Shown one piece after another: positions 1 through 9,279 of a stretch of 64,000 bases of DNA. The translations under genes and the position numbers were made by a program. The notes beneath the pieces were generated by a model. The model had not been told where the DNA came from. It did not search any database and was given only the letters and a program-made list of their open reading frames with translations. Source of the stretch: Gilvimarinus agarilyticus. GTDB taxonomy: Bacteria > Pseudomonadota > Gammaproteobacteria > Pseudomonadales > Cellvibrionaceae. The stretch spans positions 374,065-438,064 of the forward strand of contig NZ_JXCJ01000001.1 in assembly GCF_000832015.1 (NCBI RefSeq). The letters are read 5' to 3'. How positions within the stretch are numbered: position 1 is the stretch's first letter; every line of letters starts with the position of its first letter.

Positions 1-1
1 C

Positions 2-1555
2 CACTGGCGCATCCGCGACAATGGCCGGGCGGCGGACAAATGGCTATCTGAAGTAGTGCGCTGGGCCTGGCGCGTTAAGCTGCTTACTCACCTCGAGACC
101 GACTTGCTGGGCGAGCTGCGCGATCGCGCCGAAGAGGGCGCTATTAAGGTGTTTGCCTCAAACCTTAACGACTTACTGCTGGCCGCGCCCGCCGGGCAGA
201 AAGCCACCATTGGCCTCGACCCCGGGCTGCGTACCGGGGTTAAGGTGGCGGTGGTAGACGCCACCGGTAAAGTGCTGGATCACTGTGCGATATTCCCCAC
301 TATGCCGCAAAACCGCACCGCCGAGTCGGAGAAGATCCTCTCGGCCCTGTGCCAAAAACACAATGTCGATCTGATCGCCATCGGCAACGGTACCGCCAGC
401 CGCGAGACCGAAAAGTTTGTGAAGGATATGCTGAAAAAGTACCCCGAGCTAAACGCCAAACCGGTGATGGTGAACGAGGCTGGCGCCTCGGTGTACTCGG
501 CCTCGGAATTTGCCGCCAAAGAATTTCCCGATTTAGACGTCACCATTCGCGGTGCGATCTCCATTGCTCGCCGGCTACAAGACCCGCTGGCCGAGCTGGT
601 AAAAATCGACCCCAAATCCATCGGCGTAGGGCAGTACCAACACGATGTATCGCAAACTCAGCTGGCACGCTCACTGGACGCGGTGGTCGAGGACTGTGTA
701 AACGCCGTAGGGGTTGAAGTGAACACCGCATCGGCCGCACTGCTGGCACGGGTTTCTGGCTTAAACACCACACTTGCCAACAATATCGTTGATTTTCGCA
801 ACACAAACGGCGCTTTTAGCTCACGCGAACAACTGAAAAAGGTCACTCGCTTTGGCGCCAAGACCTTTGAACAGGCAGCGGGCTTTTTGCGCGTCGCCGG
901 TGGCGACAATCCGCTGGACGCCTCCGCGGTTCACCCCGAGTCGTACGCCGTAGTAGAGACCATTGCCAGCAAAAACGAACGCCATATTGCGGGCATTATT
1001 GGCGACTCGGCCTTTTTGGGCAGCCTGAAAGCGGCCGACTACACCAGTGAGCAATTTGGCTTACCCACCATTACCGACATCCTAAAAGAGCTGGATAAGC
1101 CCGGCCGCGATCCCCGCCCCGAGTTTCGTACTGCCAAGTTTCAGGAAGGGGTGGAAACCCTAAAAGATCTGGAGCCTGGCATGATTTTGGAGGGCACCGT
1201 CACTAACGTCACCAACTTTGGTGCCTTTGTGGATATCGGCGTGCATCAAGACGGCTTGGTGCATATCTCGGCGCTGTCTAACACTTTTGTTAAAGACCCG
1301 CGAGAGGTGGTGAAAGCCGGCGACATCGCCAAAGTGAAAGTGATGGAGGTGGACGTAGACCGCAAGCGCATTGGCCTATCGATGCGCTTGGATGACACCC
1401 CCGGTGAGAAAACCGGCGGTGGCGATACGCCGCGCCGTGCGCGCAACAACAAGCGTGACAGCGGGCGCAACCAAGGCTCGCAAGGCGGCAACAACAAAGC
1501 CGCGCTAGGCAGTATGGGGGCTTTGCTACAGCAGGCCATGAAAAACAAGAACTAG
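2..1555 (+). CDS. tex: Transcription accessory protein Tex, 3' part (5' end outside window)
   Basis: Tex is a cytoplasmic RNA-binding protein linked to transcription. The reading frame is open from base 2 ([14 protein letters not shown]...), so the gene starts before the window; the GTG at 56 is internal. The 517 residues seen are the C-terminal two thirds of a family usually about 770 residues long. Visible in order: the YqgF/RNase H-like fold beginning at [10 protein letters not shown] (fragment residue about 70), a helix-hairpin-helix region (about 250-305), an S1 RNA-binding domain (about 393-462, with [16 protein letters not shown] and GLVHIS), and a basic Arg/Asn/Gly-rich tail. It converges on the minus-strand gene that ends at 1677. 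Identity is secure from the domain order. Confidence 0.95.
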   Translation, partial: HWRIRDNGRAADKWLSEVVRWAWRVKLLTHLETDLLGELRDRAEEGAIKVFASNLNDLLLAAPAGQKATIGLDPGLRTGVKVAVVDATGKVLDHCAIFPTMPQNRTAESEKILSALCQKHNVDLIAIGNGTASRETEKFVKDMLKKYPELNAKPVMVNEAGASVYSASEFAAKEFPDLDVTIRGAISIARRLQDPLAELVKIDPKSIGVGQYQHDVSQTQLARSLDAVVEDCVNAVGVEVNTASAALLARVSGLNTTLANNIVDFRNTNGAFSSREQLKKVTRFGAKTFEQAAGFLRVAGGDNPLDASAVHPESYAVVETIASKNERHIAGIIGDSAFLGSLKAADYTSEQFGLPTITDILKELDKPGRDPRPEFRTAKFQEGVETLKDLEPGMILEGTVTNVTNFGAFVDIGVHQDGLVHISALSNTFVKDPREVVKAGDIAKVKVMEVDVDRKRIGLSMRLDDTPGEKTGGGDTPRRARNNKRDSGRNQGSQGGNNKAALGSMGALLQQAMKNKN

Positions 1556-1564
1556 CGCACAAAA

Positions 1565-1612
1565 TAGGGTTGGATGGCGCTCAAGTTTTCGTAGCGGCCG
1601 CCGCCAACCCTA
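1565..1612 (+). terminator. Possible hairpin terminator after tex
   Basis: TAGGGTTGG (1565-1573) pairs perfectly with CCAACCCTA (1604-1612) around a GC-rich loop, ten bases after the tex stop codon. There is no T-run after the stem, so it may be a transcript-end hairpin and not a classic intrinsic terminator. Confidence 0.35.
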
Positions 1613-1676
1613 ATACCGGGGACCCTTGTGTTTCTTGCCCGTATTGTACGGCACGAGGGAACCCGGAATTCCCCCC

Positions 1677-2108
1677 TTATTCGTTTTTCAAACCCAGCGC
1701 AGGCATTAGGCGCAGCACTTCGCGCTGCTCGGCCTCATTAAGCTCACCGTACCAACGCGGATAGGGCCAGCCATAACCCCAGCGGTAGTTGGTGTTAAAC
1801 AAAGGGCTGCCCCCCACACGCACACCGGCAAGCATCAGCAAGGCAATTTCCGACTCACCCACCTCAGCAACACAAGCCTCCAGGGCCAGGTCGGCGTCTA
1901 GTCGCTGCTGATAGGTGCCGCCTTGCCAGTAAGCCAAATCGTGCGCCTCACAGCAGCCCAGCCACAATTGCTCCTGCGCCCAGGTGCCATCAGGGAACGA
2001 GCTGCAGCCGTCACTGGCAAACGGCAACAGTACCTGCGCGCTCGTCAGTGGCGCCCAAGCAAGGGTTAACACCGCCACCAGCGCGGCTTTAGGGGCAAGC
2101 GTTAACAC
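1677..2108 (-). CDS. Secreted phospholipase A2-like protein
   Basis: Small exported protein of 143 residues with an N-terminal signal peptide (hydrophobic 5-23, probable cleavage after TSA). Residues 51-57 read GCCEAHD, followed by LAYW. This matches the CCxxHD active-site helix of phospholipase A2-like folds, in which the histidine (H56 here) activates water and the aspartate (D57) helps bind calcium. Cysteine 35 lies in a DGCSSFPDG segment before it, as in other bacterial members. The start is GTG with AAGAGA upstream. It stands alone between tex (convergent) and the VOC gene. The fold assignment is fair; catalytic activity and substrate are not shown by the sequence. Confidence 0.6.
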   Translation of the reverse strand: MLTLAPKAALVAVLTLAWAPLTSAQVLLPFASDGCSSFPDGTWAQEQLWLGCCEAHDLAYWQGGTYQQRLDADLALEACVAEVGESEIALLMLAGVRVGGSPLFNTNYRWGYGWPYPRWYGELNEAEQREVLRLMPALGLKNE

Positions 2109-2148
2109 AACAATCTCTTTATGCTTTTAGCGGGTTTCAGCAATACAC

Positions 2149-2544
2149 TTATTCCACATTCAGCTGCCAGCTTACGCCATAGCGATCGTCCACCCAGGCA
2201 AACAGCTCGCTAAAGCCGTAGTCATCCACCGGCATACGGGCTTCACCACCGTCTAATAATTGCCCGTAGGCCGCCCTAAGCTGCTCGGCATTGTCGCAGG
2301 TCACAAACAGCGACAATGCCGGGGTAAAACTAAACTCATGCTTAATAGGGCTATCCATGGCCATCAGGGCCTGACCCGCCACAATAAACGATGCTTTTTT
2401 TACTGTGCCTTCGGGGCCAGGTTCATCAGCACCGTAATATTCCATCGATAACACGCCAGAATCTTCAAACAGCGAGACATAAAAGCCAATTGCCTCATCG
2501 GCGTCGCCCTCAAACATCAACATCGGAACCATTGCCTGTGCCAT
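2149..2544 (-). CDS. PhnB-like VOC-superfamily protein
   Basis: Single-domain 131-residue protein of the glyoxalase/bleomycin-resistance (VOC) fold, PhnB-like subgroup. Typical features are the N-terminal VPMLMFEGDADEAIGFY strand-helix, the central KKASFIVAGQALMAMDS strand, and the C-terminal FAWVDDRYGVSWQL strand that closes the barrel. PhnB-like proteins often lack a demonstrated substrate, and older databases label them 3-demethylubiquinone methyltransferases without support. The start at 2544 is backed by a strong AAGGAGG ribosome binding site. No signal peptide, so cytoplasmic. Neighbours give no hint of pathway. Confidence 0.8.
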   Translation of the reverse strand: MAQAMVPMLMFEGDADEAIGFYVSLFEDSGVLSMEYYGADEPGPEGTVKKASFIVAGQALMAMDSPIKHEFSFTPALSLFVTCDNAEQLRAAYGQLLDGGEARMPVDDYGFSELFAWVDDRYGVSWQLNVE

Positions 2545-2595
2545 ATAGCCTCCTTAATTGTTACACCATAAATAGCGAGCTGCGGTTTACCGGCG

Positions 2596-3816
2596 CTAGC
2601 CAAAAAACCAATAGGCGATTAATGTTGCCGCAAGCATGCCGGCGCCATCGGCCAGCAAACCGCAGGCCAACGCATACCGGGTGCGCGTAATGGCTACCGC
2701 ACCGCAGTATACGGCCAACACATAAAAGGTGGTCTCGGTGCTGCCCTGATACACCGCCGCTAAGCGGCCGGCAAACGAGTCCGCGCCGTAAACCTCCATC
2801 GTCTCGATCATAAGCGCGCGAGAGCCCGAGCCCGAAAACGGTTTCATTAGAGCGGTCGGTAGGGCATCCACAAAGCGAGTGTCGCCACCCATAAATGCCA
2901 CCATAAAGCGCAACTGCTCGAGCATAAACTCAAACACGCCAGAAGCGCGCAACAAGCCCAGGGCAAACAACATGGCCACCAAATAGGGGATGATACCAAT
3001 GGCGATGCCAAAGCCCTCTTTAGCGCCATCGATAAACGCATCGTACATGCGTACCCGGCGCTTAAAGCCGTACAAAAACAACCCCGCGATGAGCGAAATT
3101 AGCGTTAAATTACCCACCAATGCCGAGCGTTTGCCTATTTCGCCGTTATCGACACTGGCCGCTAATAAGCCACCGACTATCACCGCCGCGCCAACAAAAT
3201 ACGCCAGCACCACAGGCGACCACAATTTGAGCTTTTGCAGCCAGGCCACCGCTAGCAAACCCACAAGTGTCGAGCAGCTGGTGGCCAGTAAGATGGGCAA
3301 AAATACGTCGGTAGGAGTCGCCGCACCCAGCTGCGCGCGATAGACAAAAACCGTGGTGGGTATCAGCGTGACCGAAGAGGTGTTAAGCACCAAAAATAAA
3401 ATTTGTGCGTTGCTTAAGACACTGGGGGTTTGGTTATGCACCTGTAAATCGCGCATCGCCTGAATACCGGCTGGGGTGGCCGCGTTATCCAGCCCCAGCA
3501 TGTTTGCCGCCATATTCATGCTGATACTGCTAATAGCTTTGTCGCCGCGGGGCACTTCGGGCATTAACCGGCTAAACAGCGGCGCTAAGCCGCGTGCCAG
3601 CTTGGCGCTCAGGCCACTGACATTGGCGATTTGCATCAGCCCCAGCCAAAAACACATAACGCCAATCAAGCCGAGGCAAATAGTGGTAGCAAGTTCAGCC
3701 ATTTCAAACAAAGAGGCAACCAGCGCATCGGCCACCTCGTGGTGCCCCAACACGCTGGCACTAATGCCCCACAGCAACGAGATAACAATCAGACTGGCCC
3801 AGATACGATTGAGCAA
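2596..3816 (-). CDS. Fused SpmA/SpmB-like nucleoside-recognition (Gate) membrane protein
   Basis: Integral inner-membrane protein of 406 residues corresponding to the Bacillus spore maturation proteins SpmA and SpmB joined in one chain, as is common in non-sporulating Gram-negative bacteria. The SpmA half carries NMAANMLGLDNAATPAG (about residues 103-119). The SpmB half carries YQGSTETTFYVLAVYCGAV near the C-terminus followed by TRTRYAL. About nine hydrophobic segments are visible. The family belongs to the nucleoside-recognition/Gate group and its transported substrate is unknown. The start is TTG at 3816, inferred from the family-like N-terminus; the ribosome binding site is weak. Confidence 0.85.
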   Translation of the reverse strand: MLNRIWASLIVISLLWGISASVLGHHEVADALVASLFEMAELATTICLGLIGVMCFWLGLMQIANVSGLSAKLARGLAPLFSRLMPEVPRGDKAISSISMNMAANMLGLDNAATPAGIQAMRDLQVHNQTPSVLSNAQILFLVLNTSSVTLIPTTVFVYRAQLGAATPTDVFLPILLATSCSTLVGLLAVAWLQKLKLWSPVVLAYFVGAAVIVGGLLAASVDNGEIGKRSALVGNLTLISLIAGLFLYGFKRRVRMYDAFIDGAKEGFGIAIGIIPYLVAMLFALGLLRASGVFEFMLEQLRFMVAFMGGDTRFVDALPTALMKPFSGSGSRALMIETMEVYGADSFAGRLAAVYQGSTETTFYVLAVYCGAVAITRTRYALACGLLADGAGMLAATLIAYWFFG

Positions 3817-3926
3817 TGCAAACCCTACTTAATGATGTATGTGCCTATATCACTACACTATAAGCTATAGGGTCACATAAGCACTAGCAAGGTCGGGCTG
3901 AGGTGGGAGGGTATCGCCGAGGTAGA

Positions 3927-3956
3927 GCCCTCACACCCGCCGGCGGATGTGAGGGC
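3927..3956 (-). terminator. Hairpin after the ThuA/dehydrogenase gene
   Basis: GCCCTCACA (3927-3935) and TGTGAGGGC (3948-3956) form a perfect nine-pair stem whose GC-rich loop can itself pair. It begins six bases after the stop codon of the minus-strand gene ending at 3962. No T-run follows on that strand. Confidence 0.45.
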
Positions 3957-3961
3957 AAAGC

Positions 3962-6394
3962 TTACTCGGCGCTAACCGAGAGGATATAAGCGGCAATTTT
4001 ATCGCGTGTAGCCTGATCCAAAAAGCTATGAGCCGGCATTACATGGTCGCCCCACTTTCCGCGGCTCCCCTGGGCAATGGTATTGGCGATATAGGCTTTC
4101 GGATCCTCTAGGGTGCTGTATTTTTGCTTCACCTGTAAAAAGCTCGGCCCCACCGATGCGGCGTTTTCTTTATGGCAGGCAATACAGCTGGTGCTTTCCG
4201 TTAGATCTTTCCCCTGGGCAATTTCCAGCTGAACCTCGTGACCCACACCACCGACCGCATCGCTGGTCTCAATGTCGGCGACTACAGGGTCGACCAACTC
4301 GGCATCCGGATCGTAGGTAATAAAGCTAAGCTTGGCGTCTTTACCACCCGCCCACCACTGGGTGCCGTACTCTAACACCCACAGGCGGCCGTCTTTGGTG
4401 AAACGCATGTCCAGCGGGCCGGCAAATTTAACGGTCGGAGCAAAGTTATCAATTTTTACGACGTTATCGTCATCGTTTAGGGTGACGACTTTGATCCAGC
4501 TGCGCATAAAATCGCCAATAAACAATTTGTTTTGATAGTAGCGCGGGTACGCCAACTCATCATTCCCTTTCGGATAGATACCGGCGACCAGCGCGTTGCG
4601 GCCGCCCTGACCCAGCTCGGGGAAGCGGTCAGAGCTGGCATAGGGATACCACATGAGCGCCGGTTGCGCCGGCGGTAAAACATCTAACCCGGTGTTGCGC
4701 GGTGAGAAGTTCTGCGCAGCCAGCGGATCAAAAAATTTACCGCTTTTCCCGGCTTGATAATCGTACATACGGTACGGTTTATTGTTGGCCAACATCGTCG
4801 GCCAGCCAAAAAAGCCCGGCTCGGTCACCTTGTTTATCTCGTCGTAACCGCGCGGGCCAAACTCTTCGCTATCGGCTTTTGCATCCGGCCCAATGTCACC
4901 GTAATACAAATCCCCGGTGCTTTCATCAATCGCAATGGTGTAAGGGTTACGCGTACCCATCACGTAAATTTCAGGGCGCCCTTGCTCTGGCGAGCTGAAT
5001 AAATTTCCGTCAGGAATTCGGTACCCCCCTTTCTGGTCGGGGTGAATACGCAAAATTTTCCCGCGCAAATCCTGGCTATTGGCTGAGCTGCGCAGCGCAT
5101 CGTGATAAGTGCCGTCGGGCTTATTATTCATGGGGCCAGAGTCATTCGACTCAAACGGGTTGCTATTGTCGCCAATCGCGATAAATAAATTGCCCGCGTT
5201 ATCAAACTCCAGATTACCGCCTGTGTGACAACAGGTGTTATCCATGGGGATATCCAGCAGCACCTGCTCCGAGGCCAAGTCTACCTTTTTATTGTTAACA
5301 CTAAACTGCGCTACACGTTGCAGTAGTTCGGCCTCACCGCTCTCGTCTTCGAGGTTGTACATCACATAGATCTGGTTGTTGTGCGCAAAGCCCGGATCAA
5401 ACGCCACAGCTATTAACCCAAACTCAATTTTCTTTTTCGGCGCAAACACATCAAATTCCGCCATTGTCTGCAACTCGCGGCTGGCTACATCCAGCCAAAA
5501 CAGTTTTCCCTGACGCTGAGCAATCATGGCGCCGGCGTAGTCGGTGGTCACATCAAAGCTCACCGGCTCGTCTAAATTATCGACCAATACCTCGCGGGAA
5601 AACCGCCGCGGATCCGGCCGCGCGGCTGAATAATCTAGCGGTTGCCGCTCGCCCACGGCGTAATCAAGGCCACCAGCCAAATGCTGTAAAAAACGTGGGT
5701 CGCTAAAGGTTTGCTTAGTGTGCCCAAGGCCTGTGTAAAACGAGCGGCCCCCGTCAAACGCCTGATACCAGGCAATGGGGTGATAAGCACCGTGAGTGCC
5801 CCCTTGATAGCTGCGCTCATCCACTACCAGTAGATCTTGGCGCAAATCCGATAGCCCGCTAAAGTCATACCATTCATCGGCGATGGTAAACTCATGGGGC
5901 ATTGTCTGGGTGGCAGGGTGGTGCGAATCCACCACCTTGAGCTTAGCCCGCTGTACATTAGTCGGGTCGCTAGGGTGCGACTCAAAAGCCGCCCCGACCA
6001 AACGCCGGTACCAATGCCAGCCACCCTCGCGCTCGGTATCAGCCGCGGCATGAATCCCCACAAAACCGCCACCCGCCTGGATATAACGCTCCATGGCCAG
6101 CTGCTGCTGATCATTCAGAATGTCGCCCGTGGTATTAACAAAAACCACGGCCGCCATCTGGCGCAACGTTTCGTCGGTAAACAGGCTGGCATCGTCACTC
6201 GCCACCGGCGTTAAGCCTTGCGCCTCAACCAGCTCAGTCACGCTGGCAACCCCATCGGGTATCGATTCGTGTACCCAACCGGCGGTTTTTGAGAAAATCA
6301 ACACCGACTGTAAACGTTCGTCAGCAGCTTGAACTAAGGGGGCAAGCGGTACGGTCAAAAGACAGACAAAGGCAAAAAAGCGAGAAATCATCAT
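3962..6394 (-). CDS. Periplasmic fusion: ThuA domain, PQQ-type sugar dehydrogenase, cytochrome c
   Basis: Exported 810-residue fusion protein. A signal peptide occupies about residues 1-23 (MMISRFFAFVCLLTVPLAP, then VQA). Residues about 28-247 are a ThuA-like domain of the class I amidotransferase fold, with GGGFVGIHAAADTE and a late GLGHTKQTF. Residues about 270-690 are a glucose/sorbosone dehydrogenase-type six-bladed propeller, including CCHTGGNLEFD, GKILRIHPD, MGTRNPYTI and GFFGWPTM. The C-terminus is a small cytochrome c with haem-binding CIACH at 737-741 and a likely axial Met at 786 (VMPAH). Such proteins oxidise sugars and pass electrons on through the haem. Two ATGs (6394, 6391) are better starts than the upstream GTG at 6406. 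It follows the fucose genes on the same strand after a 246-base gap. Confidence 0.88.
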   Translation of the reverse strand: MMISRFFAFVCLLTVPLAPLVQAADERLQSVLIFSKTAGWVHESIPDGVASVTELVEAQGLTPVASDDASLFTDETLRQMAAVVFVNTTGDILNDQQQLAMERYIQAGGGFVGIHAAADTEREGGWHWYRRLVGAAFESHPSDPTNVQRAKLKVVDSHHPATQTMPHEFTIADEWYDFSGLSDLRQDLLVVDERSYQGGTHGAYHPIAWYQAFDGGRSFYTGLGHTKQTFSDPRFLQHLAGGLDYAVGERQPLDYSAARPDPRRFSREVLVDNLDEPVSFDVTTDYAGAMIAQRQGKLFWLDVASRELQTMAEFDVFAPKKKIEFGLIAVAFDPGFAHNNQIYVMYNLEDESGEAELLQRVAQFSVNNKKVDLASEQVLLDIPMDNTCCHTGGNLEFDNAGNLFIAIGDNSNPFESNDSGPMNNKPDGTYHDALRSSANSQDLRGKILRIHPDQKGGYRIPDGNLFSSPEQGRPEIYVMGTRNPYTIAIDESTGDLYYGDIGPDAKADSEEFGPRGYDEINKVTEPGFFGWPTMLANNKPYRMYDYQAGKSGKFFDPLAAQNFSPRNTGLDVLPPAQPALMWYPYASSDRFPELGQGGRNALVAGIYPKGNDELAYPRYYQNKLFIGDFMRSWIKVVTLNDDDNVVKIDNFAPTVKFAGPLDMRFTKDGRLWVLEYGTQWWAGGKDAKLSFITYDPDAELVDPVVADIETSDAVGGVGHEVQLEIAQGKDLTESTSCIACHKENAASVGPSFLQVKQKYSTLEDPKAYIANTIAQGSRGKWGDHVMPAHSFLDQATRDKIAAYILSVSAE

Positions 6395-6640
6395 AAGTAT
6401 GGGCACTTCTGGTTAATCGAATATTTTTATTCTGTCTCAGCTATTTATTCTGTTGCTACGCGTACGAACATAAGCCGATCAAAAAACAATCAAAGCAGTC
6501 TAACCCAGCGCCCGCTAATCGTCATTGGGATTATCAATTATTAGGACTACTTTATACTCTTCTTAACAATTACCTAGCGCAATTAACGCCTTCGTTACCC
6601 GTTTTTTTACTGATAGAAAAACCTCAAGGATTACACCTAC

Positions 6641-7492
6641 TCAAAAGGCATAAAAACTCTGCGCGGTCCGCCCCCAAACCCACGACTGATCCTCCTCGCT
6701 TAAGCCTGCAAAGTAGGCTCCGCAATCTGCTACCCAAGCATCGTAGCTACCCGCCAGGTTCAGCACAGGCCAGTCGCTGCCCCACATGACACGTTTCGGA
6801 CCAAAGCACTCGAGTAAGTACTCCAGAGCGGGGACTACTGACTGAAAGTTAGGCTGCGACCCCGACTCGGTGAGCAAGCCAGAGAGCTTACAAAATACGT
6901 TGTCGCACATCGCCAGCTTAGAAATATCACGGCGCCACTGGCTCAAATTGCCCTGGGCGAGATTAGGCTTGGCGCCATGATCGATAACGATCTTTAACTC
7001 CGGGTGCTGCCGCGCCAGCGTGTGTAAATTAGGTAAATGCTGCGGGGTGACTAGCGCATCAAAGCTGAGCTCAAGTTTTGCCAGAAGCTTAAACAACGCA
7101 AAAAACGGCGGCTGTAATATCCAGGCAGGATCGGGGATATCCTGCAGCATTGGCCGTACGCCTTTAAAAACTCGCTTCTGGGTCAGGTATCGCAATCGCG
7201 CCATCACTTCAGGTGATTCAAAATTTACCCAACCCACTACAGCGGCGACAAAACTATTGTTGTCTGCTAGCGACAATAAAAAATCTGTTTCTGAGTCTGT
7301 TGCAGCAGCCTGAACCAGAACTGTTTTACAAATTTGGTTTCTGAGCAATATATCGTTTAAGTGTTCGGGTAAAAAGTCCCGATCTAACGGTTTTAACTCT
7401 GGTGTTAGCCAATCGTAATCACCGCGCTCGCGCAGCCAAAAGTGTTGGTGGCTATCCACTTTCACCATAGAGTAACCCAATGGCTGAGTCAT
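6641..7492 (-). CDS. Amidohydrolase of the L-fucono-1,5-lactonase type
   Basis: Cytoplasmic 283-residue TIM-barrel hydrolase of the amidohydrolase-2 family (COG3618 type). The metal-binding N-terminus VDSHQHFWLRERGDYDW, the central IDHGAKP and the C-terminal WGSDWPVLNLAG are all present. Family members hydrolyse sugar lactones such as L-fucono-1,5-lactone or L-rhamnono-lactone. The start lies two bases after the stop of the upstream aldo/keto reductase gene, so the two are surely co-transcribed. The reductase would make the lactone and this enzyme would open it. The exact sugar is inferred from that pairing. Confidence 0.85.
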   Translation of the reverse strand: MTQPLGYSMVKVDSHQHFWLRERGDYDWLTPELKPLDRDFLPEHLNDILLRNQICKTVLVQAAATDSETDFLLSLADNNSFVAAVVGWVNFESPEVMARLRYLTQKRVFKGVRPMLQDIPDPAWILQPPFFALFKLLAKLELSFDALVTPQHLPNLHTLARQHPELKIVIDHGAKPNLAQGNLSQWRRDISKLAMCDNVFCKLSGLLTESGSQPNFQSVVPALEYLLECFGPKRVMWGSDWPVLNLAGSYDAWVADCGAYFAGLSEEDQSWVWGRTAQSFYAF

Positions 7493-7494
7493 AC

Positions 7495-8538
7495 TCAGCC
7501 CGCCTTAACCCGAGTAACCGGTAGCGGAGCCGACTCATCAATTAAATGATTAGATTTTAGTGACTGCCAAAACGCATGGGGGATATCTTCATTGAAAAAC
7601 TCCAGCGTTTTCTTTATATGCTGATCGCTCCCCAGCCCGGGAATAACCGACGCGACACTTGGATGCGCCAATGGAAACTGTAAAGCCGCCGCTGCCAGTG
7701 TAACACCGTAATCGGCACACACGGACTCGATGCGCGATACCTTATCGATAATACGTTTAGGGGCAGGGCTATAATTGTACATAGGCGTGTGGCTCGTGTT
7801 GACGCCAGAGGCCAATATGCCAGAGTTGTATGGCCCACCCACAATAACCGAGGTGTTGCGCTTTTCGCATTTGGGTAACAGAGTTTTCAGCGAGTCTTGC
7901 TCTAGCAAGGTGTAGCGCCCAGCCAATAAAAAGCAATCCCAATCACCGCAATCCAGTGCGGTTTCGCACACCTCACTCTCGTTGACTCCCAAGCCTATTG
8001 CTTTTACAGCCCCGCTCGAGCGCAGCTCATCCAGTGCTTTATAGCCACCATCCATAGCGATCTTAAAATACTCATCGTGTTTATCGCCGTGAGTCAAACG
8101 CCCGATGTCATGGATATACAAAATATCGACCCGGTCCAGCCCCAAACGCATCAGGCTATCTTCATACGATCGCATTACCCCGTCGTAACTGTAATCGTAC
8201 TCAAAATCAAAAGGCATCGGCGAAACAAAACCGTGACGCTCGTGACGATAGCCTGAGGGCTTAAGCAGGCGGCCCACTTTGGTCGACAAAATATAGTCGC
8301 GCCCTTTTAACGCGCGCAATGCGTCCCCCGTGCGACGCTCACTTAAGCCCTGCCCATAGTGAGGAGCGGTATCAAAATAACGCAACCCCACATCCCACGC
8401 TGCGGCTAATATCTGCGCCGCTTGCGTATCAGAAACTGCATGGTAGAGATTACCCACCGGAGCGCAGCCAAAACCCAACTCATTCACTCTTAGGGTAGTA
8501 TTAGCAATCGTTCGCTTAGCAATAACAGTGGGGCTCAT
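7495..8538 (-). CDS. Aldo/keto reductase, L-fucose / D-threo-aldose 1-dehydrogenase type
   Basis: NAD(P)-dependent TIM-barrel oxidoreductase of 347 residues. The catalytic tetrad is visible: Asp in YFDTAPHYG, Tyr in the same motif, Lys in LSTKVGR and His in YIHDIG. The segment FVSPMPFDFEYDYSYDGVMRS is typical of the subgroup that contains L-fucose dehydrogenase, D-threo-aldose 1-dehydrogenase and pyridoxal 4-dehydrogenase, which oxidise the anomeric carbon to a lactone. The start chosen is ATG 8538, with AAGAGA upstream; a TTG at 8571 would add 11 residues not typical of the family. Two bases separate it from the lactonase gene downstream. Confidence 0.85.
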   Translation of the reverse strand: MSPTVIAKRTIANTTLRVNELGFGCAPVGNLYHAVSDTQAAQILAAAWDVGLRYFDTAPHYGQGLSERRTGDALRALKGRDYILSTKVGRLLKPSGYRHERHGFVSPMPFDFEYDYSYDGVMRSYEDSLMRLGLDRVDILYIHDIGRLTHGDKHDEYFKIAMDGGYKALDELRSSGAVKAIGLGVNESEVCETALDCGDWDCFLLAGRYTLLEQDSLKTLLPKCEKRNTSVIVGGPYNSGILASGVNTSHTPMYNYSPAPKRIIDKVSRIESVCADYGVTLAAAALQFPLAHPSVASVIPGLGSDQHIKKTLEFFNEDIPHAFWQSLKSNHLIDESAPLPVTRVKAG

Positions 8539-8607
8539 GGGGCATCTCTTATCGTTATAATAATGATTCAAATGCAGTTGGGCAGTAGGGCCAGTAGCGT
8601 TAAAATT

Positions 8608-9279
8608 CTACTGCGTCTGCGAGTTATCCTCAATGCCTTCACTTTGTACAATCAATAGATACGCCATCGAGAGCATAGCCACGGTAAACACCAGTCCGAC
8701 AGGCCATAGCAATAATCCCAAGATGTAGGCGTAAGGCACAAGTCCAACCAGATAACTTAACGTGCCAACAAGTACAGGCACTATTATTACCACCAACAGC
8801 ATAAGTTTTTGGTGCTGTTGGGTACGCTGCCACGATGCTGCAAAGCTAATGGGTTGATCAACCGCGATGGCGGGAAACACCAGACTCAACCTGCTAAGCA
8901 GATATAGCGCCGCCAATAGCCACAGGACAACACCAATTACCGGGATAGTTACCAACATGCCAACCAACCCCATCAGTACGGTTAAACCCAATAGGTACAA
9001 CAAAAACCACCACTCGCGCGCCGTAGGCACAAAAATTCCCCACGCGGGCACCGAGCCTGCCCCCAGTAAGACAATCCGATGAGTCGTAACGGCGATCAAA
9101 ACCTCGACAACCGTACTCAGTAACCACACGAACACTTGCAGCATAATGCCAGCCTCTAAATAGCTGACAAAACCTAACACCAGATAGGCAACCATAGGCA
9201 GCAACAACGCTTTAGCCAACACTAAGCGCTGCTGCAACAGACTAAAGACCGCGCCTGCAAATACTTTTTTAAAATCCAT
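8608..9279 (-). CDS. Integral membrane protein of unknown function
   Basis: A 223-residue inner-membrane protein with about six hydrophobic segments, for example LLLPMVAYLVLGFVSYL, GIMLQVFVWLLSTVVEVLI, LLYLLGLTVLMGLVGMLV and LLWPVGLVFTVAMLSMAYLL. There is a short amphipathic stretch (FAASWQRTQQHQKL) between the fourth and fifth. I do not recognise a characterised family. The start ATG 9279 has AAGGAT upstream. It lies 69 bases before the fucose dehydrogenase start on the same strand and may share its transcript, but nothing in the protein suggests sugar transport. Confidence 0.7.
   Translation of the reverse strand: MDFKKVFAGAVFSLLQQRLVLAKALLLPMVAYLVLGFVSYLEAGIMLQVFVWLLSTVVEVLIAVTTHRIVLLGAGSVPAWGIFVPTAREWWFLLYLLGLTVLMGLVGMLVTIPVIGVVLWLLAALYLLSRLSLVFPAIAVDQPISFAASWQRTQQHQKLMLLVVIIVPVLVGTLSYLVGLVPYAYILGLLLWPVGLVFTVAMLSMAYLLIVQSEGIEDNSQTQ

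Noticed and set aside
1594-1671. A NotI site (GCGGCCGC), the word GGCACGAG known from cDNA adapters, and an EcoRI site within 80 bases of the tex end
   Set aside because: The order is not that of the adapter (EcoRI site followed directly by GGCACGAG), and flanking sequence continues into plausible genome on both sides. Coincidence is more likely than vector contamination.
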